Below are positions 25,033 to 32,828 of a stretch of DNA of 64,000 nt, piece after piece. The position numbers and the translations under genes were made by a program. The notes below the pieces were generated by a model, which saw only the letters and a list, made by a program, of their open reading frames with translations, searched no databases and had not been told where the DNA came from. Each line of letters opens with the position of its first letter. Positions within the stretch are counted from its first letter, which is position 1. The stretch is from Dactylosporangium sp. AC04546. GTDB taxonomy: Bacteria > Actinomycetota > Actinomycetes > Mycobacteriales > Micromonosporaceae. The stretch spans positions 62,001 to 126,000 of the forward strand of contig NZ_JAHYSG010000007.1 in assembly GCF_022095675.1 (NCBI RefSeq), read 5' to 3'.

Positions 25033-26904
25033 ATGAACAGACTCGCGCTCGCCGTCCTCGTCGTGCTCGCCGCCGTCCTGCTGCCCGGTACCCCCGCCCG
25101 GGCCGCCGACGCCGGGAACCCGTTCGCCGACGGCTGGTACGCCGACCCCGACGTCGCCGTCTACGGCAACACCTACTGGGTGTTCCCGACGACCTCGAAG
25201 AGCTACGCCGAGCAGACCTACCTCGACGCGTTCTCCTCCACCGACCTCGTCACCTGGACGAAGCACCCCAACGTGCTCACCACCGCCCGGGTGTCCTGGG
25301 CCTCGTACGCGATGTGGGCCCCCGCCCCGGTCCAGCGCAACGGGAAGTACTACCTCTACTTCGCCGCGAACGACATCCAGAACGACAGCAGCCTCGGCGG
25401 GATCGGCGTCGCCGTCGCCGACCGGCCCGAGGGGCCCTACAGCGACGCCCTCGGCCGGCCGCTCATCGGGCAGTTCCACAACGGCGCGCAGCCGATCGAC
25501 CAGGACGTCTTCATCGACGACGACGGCCAGGCCTACATGTACTACGGCGGCTGGGGCCACGCGAACGTCGTCAAGCTCAACGCCGACATGACGAGCCTGG
25601 GGACGTTCAGCGACGGCAGCACGTACAAGGAGATCACCCCGGCCGGGTACGTCGAGGGCTCCCAGATGTTCAAGCGGAACGGTAAGTACTACCTCATGTG
25701 GTCCGAGGGCGGCTGGACCGGCCCGGACTACTCGGTGGCGTACGCCATGGCGTCGTCGCCGACCGGCCCGTTCACCCGGCTCGACAAGGTGCTCGCCCAG
25801 GACCCCGCGGTCGCCAAGGGCTCCGGCCACAACGCGGTGCTCAACGTGCCGGGCACCGACACGTGGTACATCGTCTATCACCGCCGGCCGCTGAGCGAGA
25901 CCGACGGGAACCACCGCCAGCTCGCGTTCGACCGCATGACCTTCGCGGCCGACGGGACCATCCAGCGGGTCGCGATGCGGGTCCAGGACGACTTCGCCGA
26001 CGGCAACGCGCTGGGCTGGCGGACCTGGGGCGGCTCGTGGTCGGTGAGCGGCGGGCGGTACCAGGCCGGCAGCTCGCTCGGCGGCAAGGCGCTGCTGGAC
26101 ACCAGTTTCGGCGACCTCGTCTACGACGCGGACGTCACGGTGACCGCCGGCAGCGGCGACGCGGGGGTCGCGTTCCGGGTGACCCAGCCGGCCACCGGCG
26201 CCGACAGCTACCGCGGCTACTACGCCGGCATCAGCCCGGCCGGCCGGCTGGTGCTGGGCCGCGCCAACAACTCCTGGACCCAGCTGGGCGTGGCAACGGT
26301 GCCGATCGCGGCCGGGTCGGCCTACCACCTGCGGGTCACCGCGGTCGGTCCGGCCATCAAGGTGTACCTCGACGACCTGGCCACCCCGCGGATCAGCGTG
26401 ACCGACGCGACCTACACCGCCGGGCAGACCGGCGTGCGCGTCTACAACGCCGCCGCGGCCTTCGACAACGTGTCGGTCGCACCGGCCAACCTCGCGCTCG
26501 GCCGCCCGGCCACGGGCTCGGCGCCGTGCGTGGTCTCGGAGTCGCCGGAGAAGGCGGTCAACGGCACCGTCGCCGGTGGCAACGCCGACAAGTTCTGCTC
26601 GGTCGCCGCCGGCGCATGGCTGCGCGCCGACCTCGGCGCCATCCAGGCCATCGGCCGGATCGAGGTCGCGCATGCCCAGGCCGGCGGCGAGGCGGCCGCG
26701 CTGAACACCCGGGCGTTCACGCTCGCCGTGTCGAACGACGGCACGACCTGGACCACGGTCGCGTCGGCCACGGCCAACACCGCGGCGACGAGCGTCCACC
26801 CGCTGAGCGGGGTGTCCGGGCGGTACGTACGGCTGACGGTCACCACGCCGACCCAGACGACGGACGCGGCGACCCGGATCTACGAGCTTCGCGTCTATCC
26901 CTAG
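25033..26904 (+). CDS. Secreted GH43 glycosidase with LamG-like and F5/8 type C domains
   Basis: GH43 enzymes are five-blade beta-propellers that hydrolyse arabinan, arabinoxylan or related polymers. This 623-residue protein has a signal peptide ending near ARA-A (residue 24), then the GH43 domain (about 28-315). Its three acidic residues are visible: Asp in WYADPDV, Asp in QPIDQDVF and Glu in GYVEGSQMF. A jelly-roll LamG/DUF1080-like domain (about 320-485) and a discoidin-type F5/8C domain (about 490-623, NLALGRPATGS to YELRVYP) probably bind carbohydrate. The ATG at 25033 starts the signal peptide; 14 residues of earlier frame are not signal-like. Substrate choice between arabinan and xylan cannot be made by eye. 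Confidence 0.92.
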   Translation: MNRLALAVLVVLAAVLLPGTPARAADAGNPFADGWYADPDVAVYGNTYWVFPTTSKSYAEQTYLDAFSSTDLVTWTKHPNVLTTARVSWASYAMWAPAPVQRNGKYYLYFAANDIQNDSSLGGIGVAVADRPEGPYSDALGRPLIGQFHNGAQPIDQDVFIDDDGQAYMYYGGWGHANVVKLNADMTSLGTFSDGSTYKEITPAGYVEGSQMFKRNGKYYLMWSEGGWTGPDYSVAYAMASSPTGPFTRLDKVLAQDPAVAKGSGHNAVLNVPGTDTWYIVYHRRPLSETDGNHRQLAFDRMTFAADGTIQRVAMRVQDDFADGNALGWRTWGGSWSVSGGRYQAGSSLGGKALLDTSFGDLVYDADVTVTAGSGDAGVAFRVTQPATGADSYRGYYAGISPAGRLVLGRANNSWTQLGVATVPIAAGSAYHLRVTAVGPAIKVYLDDLATPRISVTDATYTAGQTGVRVYNAAAAFDNVSVAPANLALGRPATGSAPCVVSESPEKAVNGTVAGGNADKFCSVAAGAWLRADLGAIQAIGRIEVAHAQAGGEAAALNTRAFTLAVSNDGTTWTTVASATANTAATSVHPLSGVSGRYVRLTVTTPTQTTDAATRIYELRVYP

Positions 26905-26932
26905 ACCGCCCTAGGTGGGGTGTGGCGGGGCG

Positions 26933-26961
26933 CGGCGGCGGCCGGTGAGGGGCCGCCGCCG
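26933..26961 (+). terminator. Terminator after the GH43 gene
   Basis: Perfect 11-base arms (CGGCGGCGGCC and its complement) flank a 7-base loop, 28 bases after the GH43 stop. A GTCCC follows the stem. Confidence 0.7.
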
Positions 26962-26969
26962 TCCCACCG

Positions 26970-27393
26970 TCAGGCGACGGTGAGGTTCAGCGGGCGGCCG
27001 CCCGGCTTGAGGTACAGCAGGAGCGAGCCGCCGGGGATGAGCAGCGCCGGGTACTCGGCGCCAGGCGTCAGGCGGGCGCAGCTCGTCGGGGAACACGATC
27101 GTCTCGCCGCAGTGCCGCGCCGGCGGCCGGTCGGGCAGGCTGACCTCGACCTCCAGCCACGCCCACGGCTTCTTCCGCGGTCCGACCGCGCGCAGGACGG
27201 CCGTGCCGGGAATGCCGGCCGCGACCCGTCGCCGGTACTCGGCGCGCCCCTCCACCCGCCGAGCCACGGCCGTCACCCACAGCCCGATCCCGCCTACGGC
27301 GGCGACCGGGAGACCGGCGCACAACAGCAGCTGGAAGGGACCGCCGTCCCCGCCGGTCGCCGCGCCCCCCACGAGTCCCAGGAGCTCACGGTA
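26970..27393 (-). pseudogene. Frameshifted remnant of a small membrane protein gene
   Basis: On the minus strand two frames give one continuous protein. The first runs LLGLVGGAATGGDGGPF, a hydrophobic helix (LCAGLPVAAVGGIGLWV), RRVEGRAEYRR, KKPWAWLEVEVSLP, then GETIVFPDEL. After a shift near 27070-27080 the second frame continues RLTPGAEYPALLIPGG, SLLLYLKPGGRPLNLTVA and a stop at 26970. The junction reads as a one- or two-base indel in a GC run. No start codon is seen at the 5' end, which runs into the next remnant. It could also be a sequencing error in an intact gene, but the missing 5' end argues for decay. The family is not recognised. Confidence 0.65.
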
Positions 27394-27674
27394 CAGGCGA
27401 ATCTCGCGTATTGGCGGGGGCTGGCCGGGGACCCGGCGGCCGGTCTGGACGGCCTGGCCGCCCTGCAGCCGCTGGTGGAGGAGGTCTTCGGCCGCGCCCA
27501 CCCGCGCCCCCTGCGCACCCGCCAGCAGCGGGCCGAGCTGCGGCACCGGTCGGGGACGAGCCGGGCGCGGTCGCGGAGGCGGCGGCGGTACTGGCGCAGA
27601 TGCGCGACGTGCTGGGCGCGGACCACCCGTGGACGCGCGAGCTGGCCGACCTGCTCGCGCGGTGGACGGTGTAA
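27381..27674 (+). pseudogene. Frameshifted 3' remnant of a TPR-repeat protein gene
   Basis: On the plus strand the sequence codes for TVQANLAYWRGLAGDPAAGL and LAALQPLVEEVFGRAHPRPL, followed by RTRQQRAEL. Then, in a second frame, it codes for DEPGAVAEAAAVLAQMRD and VLGADHPWTRELADLL before stopping at 27674. The 'NLAYWRG.AGD' and 'VLGADHPWT' steps are the hallmark of the tetratricopeptide repeats in actinobacterial NB-ARC/TPR regulators. The start and all earlier repeats are missing, and the frames shift near 27550. It abuts, back to back, the remnant on the other strand, so this spot looks like a deletion or recombination scar. Confidence 0.7.
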
Positions 27675-27684
27675 CTTTCACGGC

Positions 27685-27696
27685 CGAAACGTTTCG
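27685..27696. promoter_or_regulatory. LacI-type operator-like palindrome
   Basis: CGAAACGTTTCG is a perfect 12-bp palindrome 35 bases upstream of a TTGACA -35 box. The GAAACGTTTC core is typical of LacI/GalR-family operators. Confidence 0.5.
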
Positions 27697-27730
27697 CCCG
27701 GTCGATGTGACAGTCACTTCCTTCGATGCG

Positions 27731-27778
27731 TTGACACCTGGGTTTGTCGATGTCAGGGTCCGCTCGAAAAGGTTTTCG
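27731..27778 (+). promoter_or_regulatory. Promoter and downstream inverted repeat for the zinc protease gene
   Basis: TTGACA (27731-27736), 17 bases, then CAGGGT (27754-27759). Just downstream, CGAAAA-GG-TTTTCG (27765-27778) is an inverted repeat with 6-base arms. The promoter is thus bracketed by two operator-like sites (the other at 27685-27696). Confidence 0.5.
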
Positions 27779-27798
27779 GCTTCGTCCCGGGAGGACTC

Positions 27799-29103
27799 AT
27801 GCGATTGCGATTGCGACCACTGCGCAGCACCGCCGCCGTGGCCGCCGCGACCCTCGCCCTGCTCGTCGGCGTGCCCGTCGTCGCGGACGCGGCCCCCGGC
27901 CAGGGCGACAACCTGGCCCGCGCCGCCACCGCCACGGCGTCGTACACGTCACCGTGGGAGAGCGTGGCCGCGGTCAACGACGGCATCGACCCGACCACCT
28001 CGAACGACACGGTCAACCGGCGCTGGGGCACCTGGCCCAACACCGGCGAGCAGTGGGTGCTGCTCACCTGGCCGTCGACGCAGACCCTGCGATCGGCCGA
28101 CATCTACTTCTTCGACGACAACGGCGGCGTGCGGCTGCCGGCGTCGTGGCGGCTGCAGTACTGGACCGGCTCGGCCTACGCCGACGTGTCCGGCGCGAGC
28201 GCGTACCCGGTCGCGGTCAACAAGTACAACGCGGTGAACTTCAACCAGGTCAGCACCAGCCGGCTGCGGGTGGTGCTGCAGAGCGGGTCGGCGTCGGTCG
28301 GCCTGCTCGAGGTGCGCGCCTACGCCTCGGCGATCACCACGACCCCGACCACGCCGCCCACGACCGGCTGGAACCCGCCGGCGAGCCTGGTCACGCCGCT
28401 CAACCAGGTGTGGACGCACCAGGAGCAGACGTACTCCAACCTGTACGGCTTCCGCAACTACGGTTGGGACCAGCTGTTCGCGGGCGGCGGCAGCATCAAC
28501 TACTGCGTGCGCTGGGACTCGTCGGCGACGGTGAGCGCCGCGCTGCGCGACCGCATCCACGCGGCGCTGCAGCGGCAGTTCAAGAAATGGATGGACGTCA
28601 TGGTCGGCCACAACGGCTGGCCGTACCAGAACGTCCCGGTGAAGATCGTCGGCTGGGCCGTGCGCGACCGCGCGCAGCTGCAGTGGACGGATACGTCGGT
28701 CGATGTCTACGTCAACGACATCCGCGAGAACGCCCCGCAGTGCTCGACTCCGTGCGGCCGCTTCTTCAACCAGAGCGGCCAGTACCCCAACTGCCCGGGT
28801 GGCCCGTCGCACCACTACGACATGTCGCTGTGGCTGACCGCGGGCTTCGGCGGCGGCGCGGGCGGCGACTGGGGCCAGCGCATCGGCAGCGAGTACTACG
28901 TGGGCGCGCTCGACGCCGACAACATCCACATCCTGCTGCACGAGATGGGGCACAGCTTCGGCCTGGACGACTTCTACGACTGGACCCCTTCGGGCGTGAG
29001 CGGCTTCCTGATGAAGGCCGGCTCGGCGTCGCAGATCACCGAGTTCGACGCCTGGATGTTCCGCGACTGGTGGCGGCACCTGAAGAACCGCTACGGCTAC
29101 TGA
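27799..29103 (+). CDS. Secreted zinc metalloprotease with N-terminal carbohydrate-binding module
   Basis: A 434-residue exported protein. The ATG at 27799 has CGGGAGGA upstream and starts a signal peptide ending near ADA-A (about residue 33). Residues 35-175 form a discoidin/F5/8C-like domain (NLARAATATASYTSPWESV to LLEVRAY). A Thr/Pro linker (TTTPTTPPTTG) leads to the protease domain. The zinc site reads HILLHEMGHSFGLDDFYDW: HExxHxxGxxD, a metzincin-type motif in which Asp replaces the usual third His. Three Cys (QCSTPCGRFF, YPNCPG) lie ahead of it. A Met-turn-like FLMKAGS follows about 25 residues later, as in metzincins. It probably cleaves cell-wall glycoprotein or host protein while bound to polysaccharide; the substrate is inference. 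Confidence 0.85.
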   Translation: MRLRLRPLRSTAAVAAATLALLVGVPVVADAAPGQGDNLARAATATASYTSPWESVAAVNDGIDPTTSNDTVNRRWGTWPNTGEQWVLLTWPSTQTLRSADIYFFDDNGGVRLPASWRLQYWTGSAYADVSGASAYPVAVNKYNAVNFNQVSTSRLRVVLQSGSASVGLLEVRAYASAITTTPTTPPTTGWNPPASLVTPLNQVWTHQEQTYSNLYGFRNYGWDQLFAGGGSINYCVRWDSSATVSAALRDRIHAALQRQFKKWMDVMVGHNGWPYQNVPVKIVGWAVRDRAQLQWTDTSVDVYVNDIRENAPQCSTPCGRFFNQSGQYPNCPGGPSHHYDMSLWLTAGFGGGAGGDWGQRIGSEYYVGALDADNIHILLHEMGHSFGLDDFYDWTPSGVSGFLMKAGSASQITEFDAWMFRDWWRHLKNRYGY

Positions 29104-29128
29104 CCGCCCGCTCACCGCACCGCACCAA

Positions 29129-29188
29129 GACGTTGGTCGATCCACCCCCGCCTCAACCACCGACGGCGAGGGTGAATCGACCAACGTC
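29129..29188. repeat. Long inverted repeat (19-base arms, one mismatch)
   Basis: GACGTTGGTCGATCCACCC (29129-29147) and the complement of GACGTTGGTCGATTCACCC (29170-29188) face each other across a 22-base loop, 25 bases after the protease gene. It may be a terminator, but the long loop and the moderate GC of the arms look more like a dispersed REP-type element. No second copy was noticed in the window. Confidence 0.6.
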
Positions 29189-29223
29189 AGTGACCCAGCC
29201 CGCACGGCGCCGCGCCCGTGCCC

Positions 29224-29510
29224 GTCGACCTCGCCTCGCCGTGTCCGTGCGCGCCGGTCTCGCCTCGCCTCGCCGTGTCCGTGCCCGCTGGCCTCGCCTC
29301 GCCGCGTCTGTGCGGCTGGCCTCGCCTCACCGCGTCCGTGCACGCTGGCCTCGCCTCGCCGTGTCCGTGCGCGCCGGTCTCGCCTCGCCTCGCCGTGTCT
29401 GTCCACGCTGGCCTCGCGTCGCCGCGTCTGTGCACGCCGGCCCTGGCCTCGCCGCGTCGGTGCGCGCTGGCCTCGCCTCGCCCGTGCGCGCTGGCCTCGC
29501 CTCGCCGTGT
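29224..29510. repeat. Minisatellite: about 10 copies of a 29-bp unit with 120-bp higher-order period
   Basis: The unit is close to GCTGGCCTCGCCTCGCCGTGTCCGTGCGC-like (24-34 bases), differing mainly by an optional extra CCTCG. Four units make a larger repeat of exactly 120 bases: 29229-29279 and 29349-29399 are identical (51 bases), and the rest stays similar. Frames are open on both strands because the period is a multiple of three and the sequence lacks AT. The encoded Ala/Ser/Pro- or Arg/Gly-rich sequence has no start with ribosome binding site, so the block is taken as non-coding. The interval 29189-29223 before it holds nothing recognisable. Confidence 0.8.
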
Positions 29511-29577
29511 GGCCCGCGGGCCCGTTCGATCGCCCGCACCCACCCGCCGCCCGCCGGCCCGCACGGGTGCGTCATAC

Positions 29578-29615
29578 GGTAGGAAAACTGGTGCCATAGC
29601 CCCAGTTTTCCTACC
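29578..29615. repeat. Perfect inverted repeat with 14-base arms
   Basis: GGTAGGAAAACTGG (29578-29591) and its exact complement (29602-29615) flank 10 bases. The A/T-rich arms stand out from the surrounding GC-rich sequence, unlike a normal terminator stem. It may be a dispersed repeat or an RNA structure. The stretch from 29616 to 29820 has no supported gene. Confidence 0.6.
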
Positions 29616-29820
29616 ACGTGATGCGCCGAGCGCCGCCCGTTTCCGGCCGACCGCGGCGCCGCGACGGCGCACGCGCCGTTCGCCTCACCCCCTCGCCCGT
29701 AGCGGCGCAGGCGGCGGCCCACGGTGGACGCTCGCCGGAGCGACCCGCCATCGCGCACGGCAATCGGCTCCGCGCGCCGTGCGGGACCCCAGTCCGTCGG
29801 CGTATCGACGAGAGAGGGGC

Positions 29821-29854
29821 TTGTCCGGGCTTTTTCCATGGCTTAGCGTAAGCC
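29821..29854 (+). promoter_or_regulatory. Promoter with overlapping operator for the sugar ABC operon
   Basis: TTGTCC (29821-29826), 17 bases, then TAGCGT (29844-29849). A perfect inverted repeat GGCTTA-GCG-TAAGCC (29840-29854) covers the -10 box, as expected for a repressor operator. The ROK regulator at 34273 is a candidate binder. GAAAGG (29884-29889) precedes the ATG at 29901. Confidence 0.6.
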
Positions 29855-29900
29855 GCATAAGAACGGACGTGCACCCCCGTCCCGAAAGGTTCGTGCCGCC

Positions 29901-31139
29901 ATGAGACGTCGTGCCCTCATTGCCTCCGTGCTGGTCGCCGCGCTGGCCAGTGCCGGGTGTTCCGAAGGTGGCGGTGGCGCCGCCGCCGACCCCAAGCAGC
30001 TCACCGTCTGGATCATGGGCGACAGCTCCGCCCACTTCGAGGAGCTCGTCAAGCCCTTCACCACGAAGACCGGCATCGCGGTCGACGCGGTCGCCATCCC
30101 CTGGGACTCGATCGACCAGAAGCTCACCACCGCCGTCGCCTCCGGCAAGGGGCCCGACGTGCTGCAGATCGGCCTGTCGAAGCTGCGCACGTTCGCCAGC
30201 TCCGGCGCGCTCATGACGTTCGACGACAAGACGCTCGCCGGGCACCCGAACCTCGCCGCGGACCGGTTCCTCGACGGGGTCGCCGGCAAGGCCACCGCCG
30301 TCGGCGGCAACGTGGTCAGCGTCCCGTGGGTCAGCGACACCCGCGTGCTCTTCTACCGCACCGACATCCTCCAGGCCGCCGGCATCACCGAGCCGCCGAA
30401 GACCTGGGACGAGCTGCGCGCCGACGCCAGGACCCTGGCCGCGCGGGGCAAGGGCCAGTACGGCTACTACATCCCCCAGTGGGACAGCGCCCTGCCCGTC
30501 ATCATGACCTGGGGTCAGGGCGGCCAGGTGGTCGACGGCACCGGGAAGATCAAGTTCGACACGCCCGAGTTCGGCCGGGCCGTCGAGGTCTACACCGGGC
30601 TGTACGCCGACAAGAGCGTGCCCACCAACGCCGACTTCGACCAGGTCCAGGGCTTCACGTCCGGCGTGGCGCCGATGCTCGTCTCCGGGCCCTACCTCGC
30701 CGGTGCCGTGAGCGCCGCCGCGCCCGAGCTGAAGGGCAAGTGGTCCGTCGCCCCGATCCCCACCGGCGGTACCGACGCGTCCCTCCTCGCCGGATCGAGC
30801 CTCGGCGTCTGGGGCAGCACCGGCAACCGAGACGGCGCCCTCCAGCTCCTCGACTACCTGTCAGAGCCGCAGACCCAGCTCACCTGGTACAAGCTCGACG
30901 GCCAGCTGCCGACGGTCAAGCAGGCGCTGGCCGACAGCAGCCTCACCGCCGACCCGCTCGTGCAGGTCTACGCCAGGCAGCTCGCGACCGCCCGGCTGCT
31001 GCCGCTGGTGCCCAACTGGGACGGCGAGACCGGCAAGGCGCTGCTCGACGCGCTGAACTCGATCGTGCTCACGGGCGCGAACCGCGACACCGCGCTCAAG
31101 GGCCTCTACCAAGCCACGAGCGGCACGTCGACGCAGTGA
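29901..31139 (+). CDS. Sugar ABC transporter substrate-binding lipoprotein
   Basis: A 412-residue family-1 extracellular solute-binding protein. The signal peptide ends in a lipobox (ALASAGC, Cys20), so the mature protein is lipid-anchored at the outer face of the membrane. The two-lobe fold is marked by LTVWIMGDSS, the GKGPDVLQIGLSKL loop, 'RVLFYRTDILQAAGI' with PKTWDELRADAR, and a C-terminal helical region with YLSEPQTQ. It captures oligosaccharides for the two permeases that follow. GTG of the first permease overlaps its stop (GTGA). The ligand cannot be read from sequence; the GH5 gene in the operon suggests a beta-glucan or mannan oligosaccharide. Confidence 0.93.
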   Translation: MRRRALIASVLVAALASAGCSEGGGGAAADPKQLTVWIMGDSSAHFEELVKPFTTKTGIAVDAVAIPWDSIDQKLTTAVASGKGPDVLQIGLSKLRTFASSGALMTFDDKTLAGHPNLAADRFLDGVAGKATAVGGNVVSVPWVSDTRVLFYRTDILQAAGITEPPKTWDELRADARTLAARGKGQYGYYIPQWDSALPVIMTWGQGGQVVDGTGKIKFDTPEFGRAVEVYTGLYADKSVPTNADFDQVQGFTSGVAPMLVSGPYLAGAVSAAAPELKGKWSVAPIPTGGTDASLLAGSSLGVWGSTGNRDGALQLLDYLSEPQTQLTWYKLDGQLPTVKQALADSSLTADPLVQVYARQLATARLLPLVPNWDGETGKALLDALNSIVLTGANRDTALKGLYQATSGTSTQ

Positions 31140-32014
31140 AGTCCCGCCTCGCACCGTACGCCTTCATCAGCCCCGCGATGGTGCTGCTGCTCGCCTTCGG
31201 TGTCCTGCCGATCCTGGTCGCGCTCGGCGTCAGCCTGACCGACCTCAACCTCGCCGGCCTCGGCGACCGCGACCGGATCGGCTTCACCGGCCTCGCCAAC
31301 TACGAGCGGCTCTTCGCCGACGACGAGTTCTGGCAGGCGCTGACGAACACCGGCATCTTCGTCGTGGTCGGCGTGCCGTCGGTCGTGGTGCTGTCCCTCG
31401 CCGTGGCGCTGCTGCTGCACCGCTCGGAGAGCCGGTTCTTCCGGGTGCTGCGCAGCTTCTACTTCGTGCCCGCCATCACCGCGATCGTCGCCGTCTCGCT
31501 CGTCTGGGGCTACCTCTACAACACCCAGTTCGGCCTGCTCAACTACCTGCTCTCGCTGATCGGCGCCCCAGAGGTGCAGTGGCTCAGCGACCCGCTGTGG
31601 GTGAAGTTCTCGGTCGCGCTGGTCGCGGTGTGGCGCGGCACCGGCCTGAACATCATCATCTTCCTGGCCGCGCTCCAGGCGGTGCCGAAGGAGTACCGCG
31701 AGGCCGCCGCCCTCGACGGCGCCGGCGAGCTGCGCACGACCGTGAGCGTCGTCGTGCCGCTGCTGCGCTTCGCGATCCTCTTCGTCACCGTCACGACCGT
31801 CATCGCGTGGCTCCAGTTCTTCGACGAGCCGTTCGTGCTCACCAAGGGCGGCCCGCTCGGCGAGTCGACGAGCATCTCGCTCTTCCTGTACCAGAAGGGC
31901 TTCTCGGTGAGCCAGTTCGGCTACGCGAGCGCCGGCTCGGTCGTCCTGTTCGTCGTCATCGCGGCGGTGACGCTGCTGCAGCTGCGATTGGTGAAGACCG
32001 ATGCGGAAGCATAG
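31136..32014 (+). CDS. Sugar ABC transporter permease (MalF/UgpA type)
   Basis: A 292-residue inner-membrane permease with six transmembrane helices. The cytoplasmic coupling loop has the EAA motif, EYREAAALDGAGELRTT, which docks the ATPase. The start is GTG at 31136, inside the preceding stop. It ends 14 bases inside the next gene. No ATP-binding subunit is encoded nearby. In Streptomyces and relatives such importers share the ATPase MsiK, which is probably the case here. Confidence 0.93.
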   Translation: MKSRLAPYAFISPAMVLLLAFGVLPILVALGVSLTDLNLAGLGDRDRIGFTGLANYERLFADDEFWQALTNTGIFVVVGVPSVVVLSLAVALLLHRSESRFFRVLRSFYFVPAITAIVAVSLVWGYLYNTQFGLLNYLLSLIGAPEVQWLSDPLWVKFSVALVAVWRGTGLNIIIFLAALQAVPKEYREAAALDGAGELRTTVSVVVPLLRFAILFVTVTTVIAWLQFFDEPFVLTKGGPLGESTSISLFLYQKGFSVSQFGYASAGSVVLFVVIAAVTLLQLRLVKTDAEA

Positions 32015-32819
32015 AAGCACCACGATCGTGATCGGCGGCGTCCTGGGCATCGGCGCGCTCGTCACCGCGTTCCCGTTCGCCTGGATGGTGTTCGGCTCGG
32101 TGAAGCCGCGCGGCGAGTCCGTCGCCTACCCGCCGGCGGTCCTGCCGCAGCAGCCGACCCTGCAGTACTTCCGGCAGCTGTTCGGCGAGCTCGACTTCGG
32201 CCGGTACCTCGTCAACACCGTCGCCGTCGTCGTCATCGGCATGGCGGGCGTGCTGCTCATGGCCGCGGCCGGCTACGGCTTCGCCAAGTTCCGCTTCCGC
32301 GGCCGGGAGCCGCTGTTCTTCCTGGTCCTGGTCACGATGATGATCCCGGTCCAGGTCACCATGGTCCCGACGTACCTCATCCTCAACGGCCTCGGCCTCA
32401 CCAACACGCTGCTCGGCATCGCGCTGCCCGGCCTGGTCTCCGGGTTCAGCGTGTTCCTGTTCCGGCAGTTCATGTCGACGATCCCGAGCGAGCTGCTCGA
32501 GGCGGCCCGCATCGACGGCGCGGGCGAGGCGCGGATCTTCCTGCGCGTCGTGCTGCCGCTGTCCCGCCCGATCCTGGCGGTGCAGGCCGTGCTGGCCTTC
32601 ATCGCCGGGTGGAACAGCTTCCTGTGGCCGCTCATCGTCGCCGACGACGAGCGCCTCTACACGCTCTCCGTCGGGGTCTCGCTGCTCAACCGGCAGATCG
32701 CCACCAACCCGTCCCTCCAGATGGCCGCCGCGACCCTCATGGTGGTGCCGGTCCTCGCCGTGTTCGCCGTCCTGCAGCGGTTCGTCGTGCAGGGCTTCAC
32801 CATGTCCGGTCTCAAGTAA
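32001..32819 (+). CDS. Sugar ABC transporter permease (MalG/UgpE type)
   Basis: The second 272-residue permease, with six hydrophobic helices and the EAA loop ELLEAARIDGAGEARIF. Its ATG at 32001 lies 14 bases inside the first permease gene, so the two are translationally coupled. It forms the heterodimeric channel with that protein. The final helix and NGxTxGAVKG-type end are replaced by VVQGFTMSGLK, usual for this family. The GH5 gene begins 9 bases after its stop. Confidence 0.93.
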   Translation: MRKHRSTTIVIGGVLGIGALVTAFPFAWMVFGSVKPRGESVAYPPAVLPQQPTLQYFRQLFGELDFGRYLVNTVAVVVIGMAGVLLMAAAGYGFAKFRFRGREPLFFLVLVTMMIPVQVTMVPTYLILNGLGLTNTLLGIALPGLVSGFSVFLFRQFMSTIPSELLEAARIDGAGEARIFLRVVLPLSRPILAVQAVLAFIAGWNSFLWPLIVADDERLYTLSVGVSLLNRQIATNPSLQMAAATLMVVPVLAVFAVLQRFVVQGFTMSGLK

Positions 32820-32828
32820 GGCAACCAC

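Noticed and set aside
29224..29510. Possible CRISPR array
   Set aside because: The units follow one another directly with no unique spacers of constant length, and no cas genes are nearby.
29218..29904. Open frames on both strands through the minisatellite
   Set aside because: The 120-bp period is divisible by three and the sequence is nearly AT-free, so frames stay open by chance. No ribosome binding site, no conserved domain.
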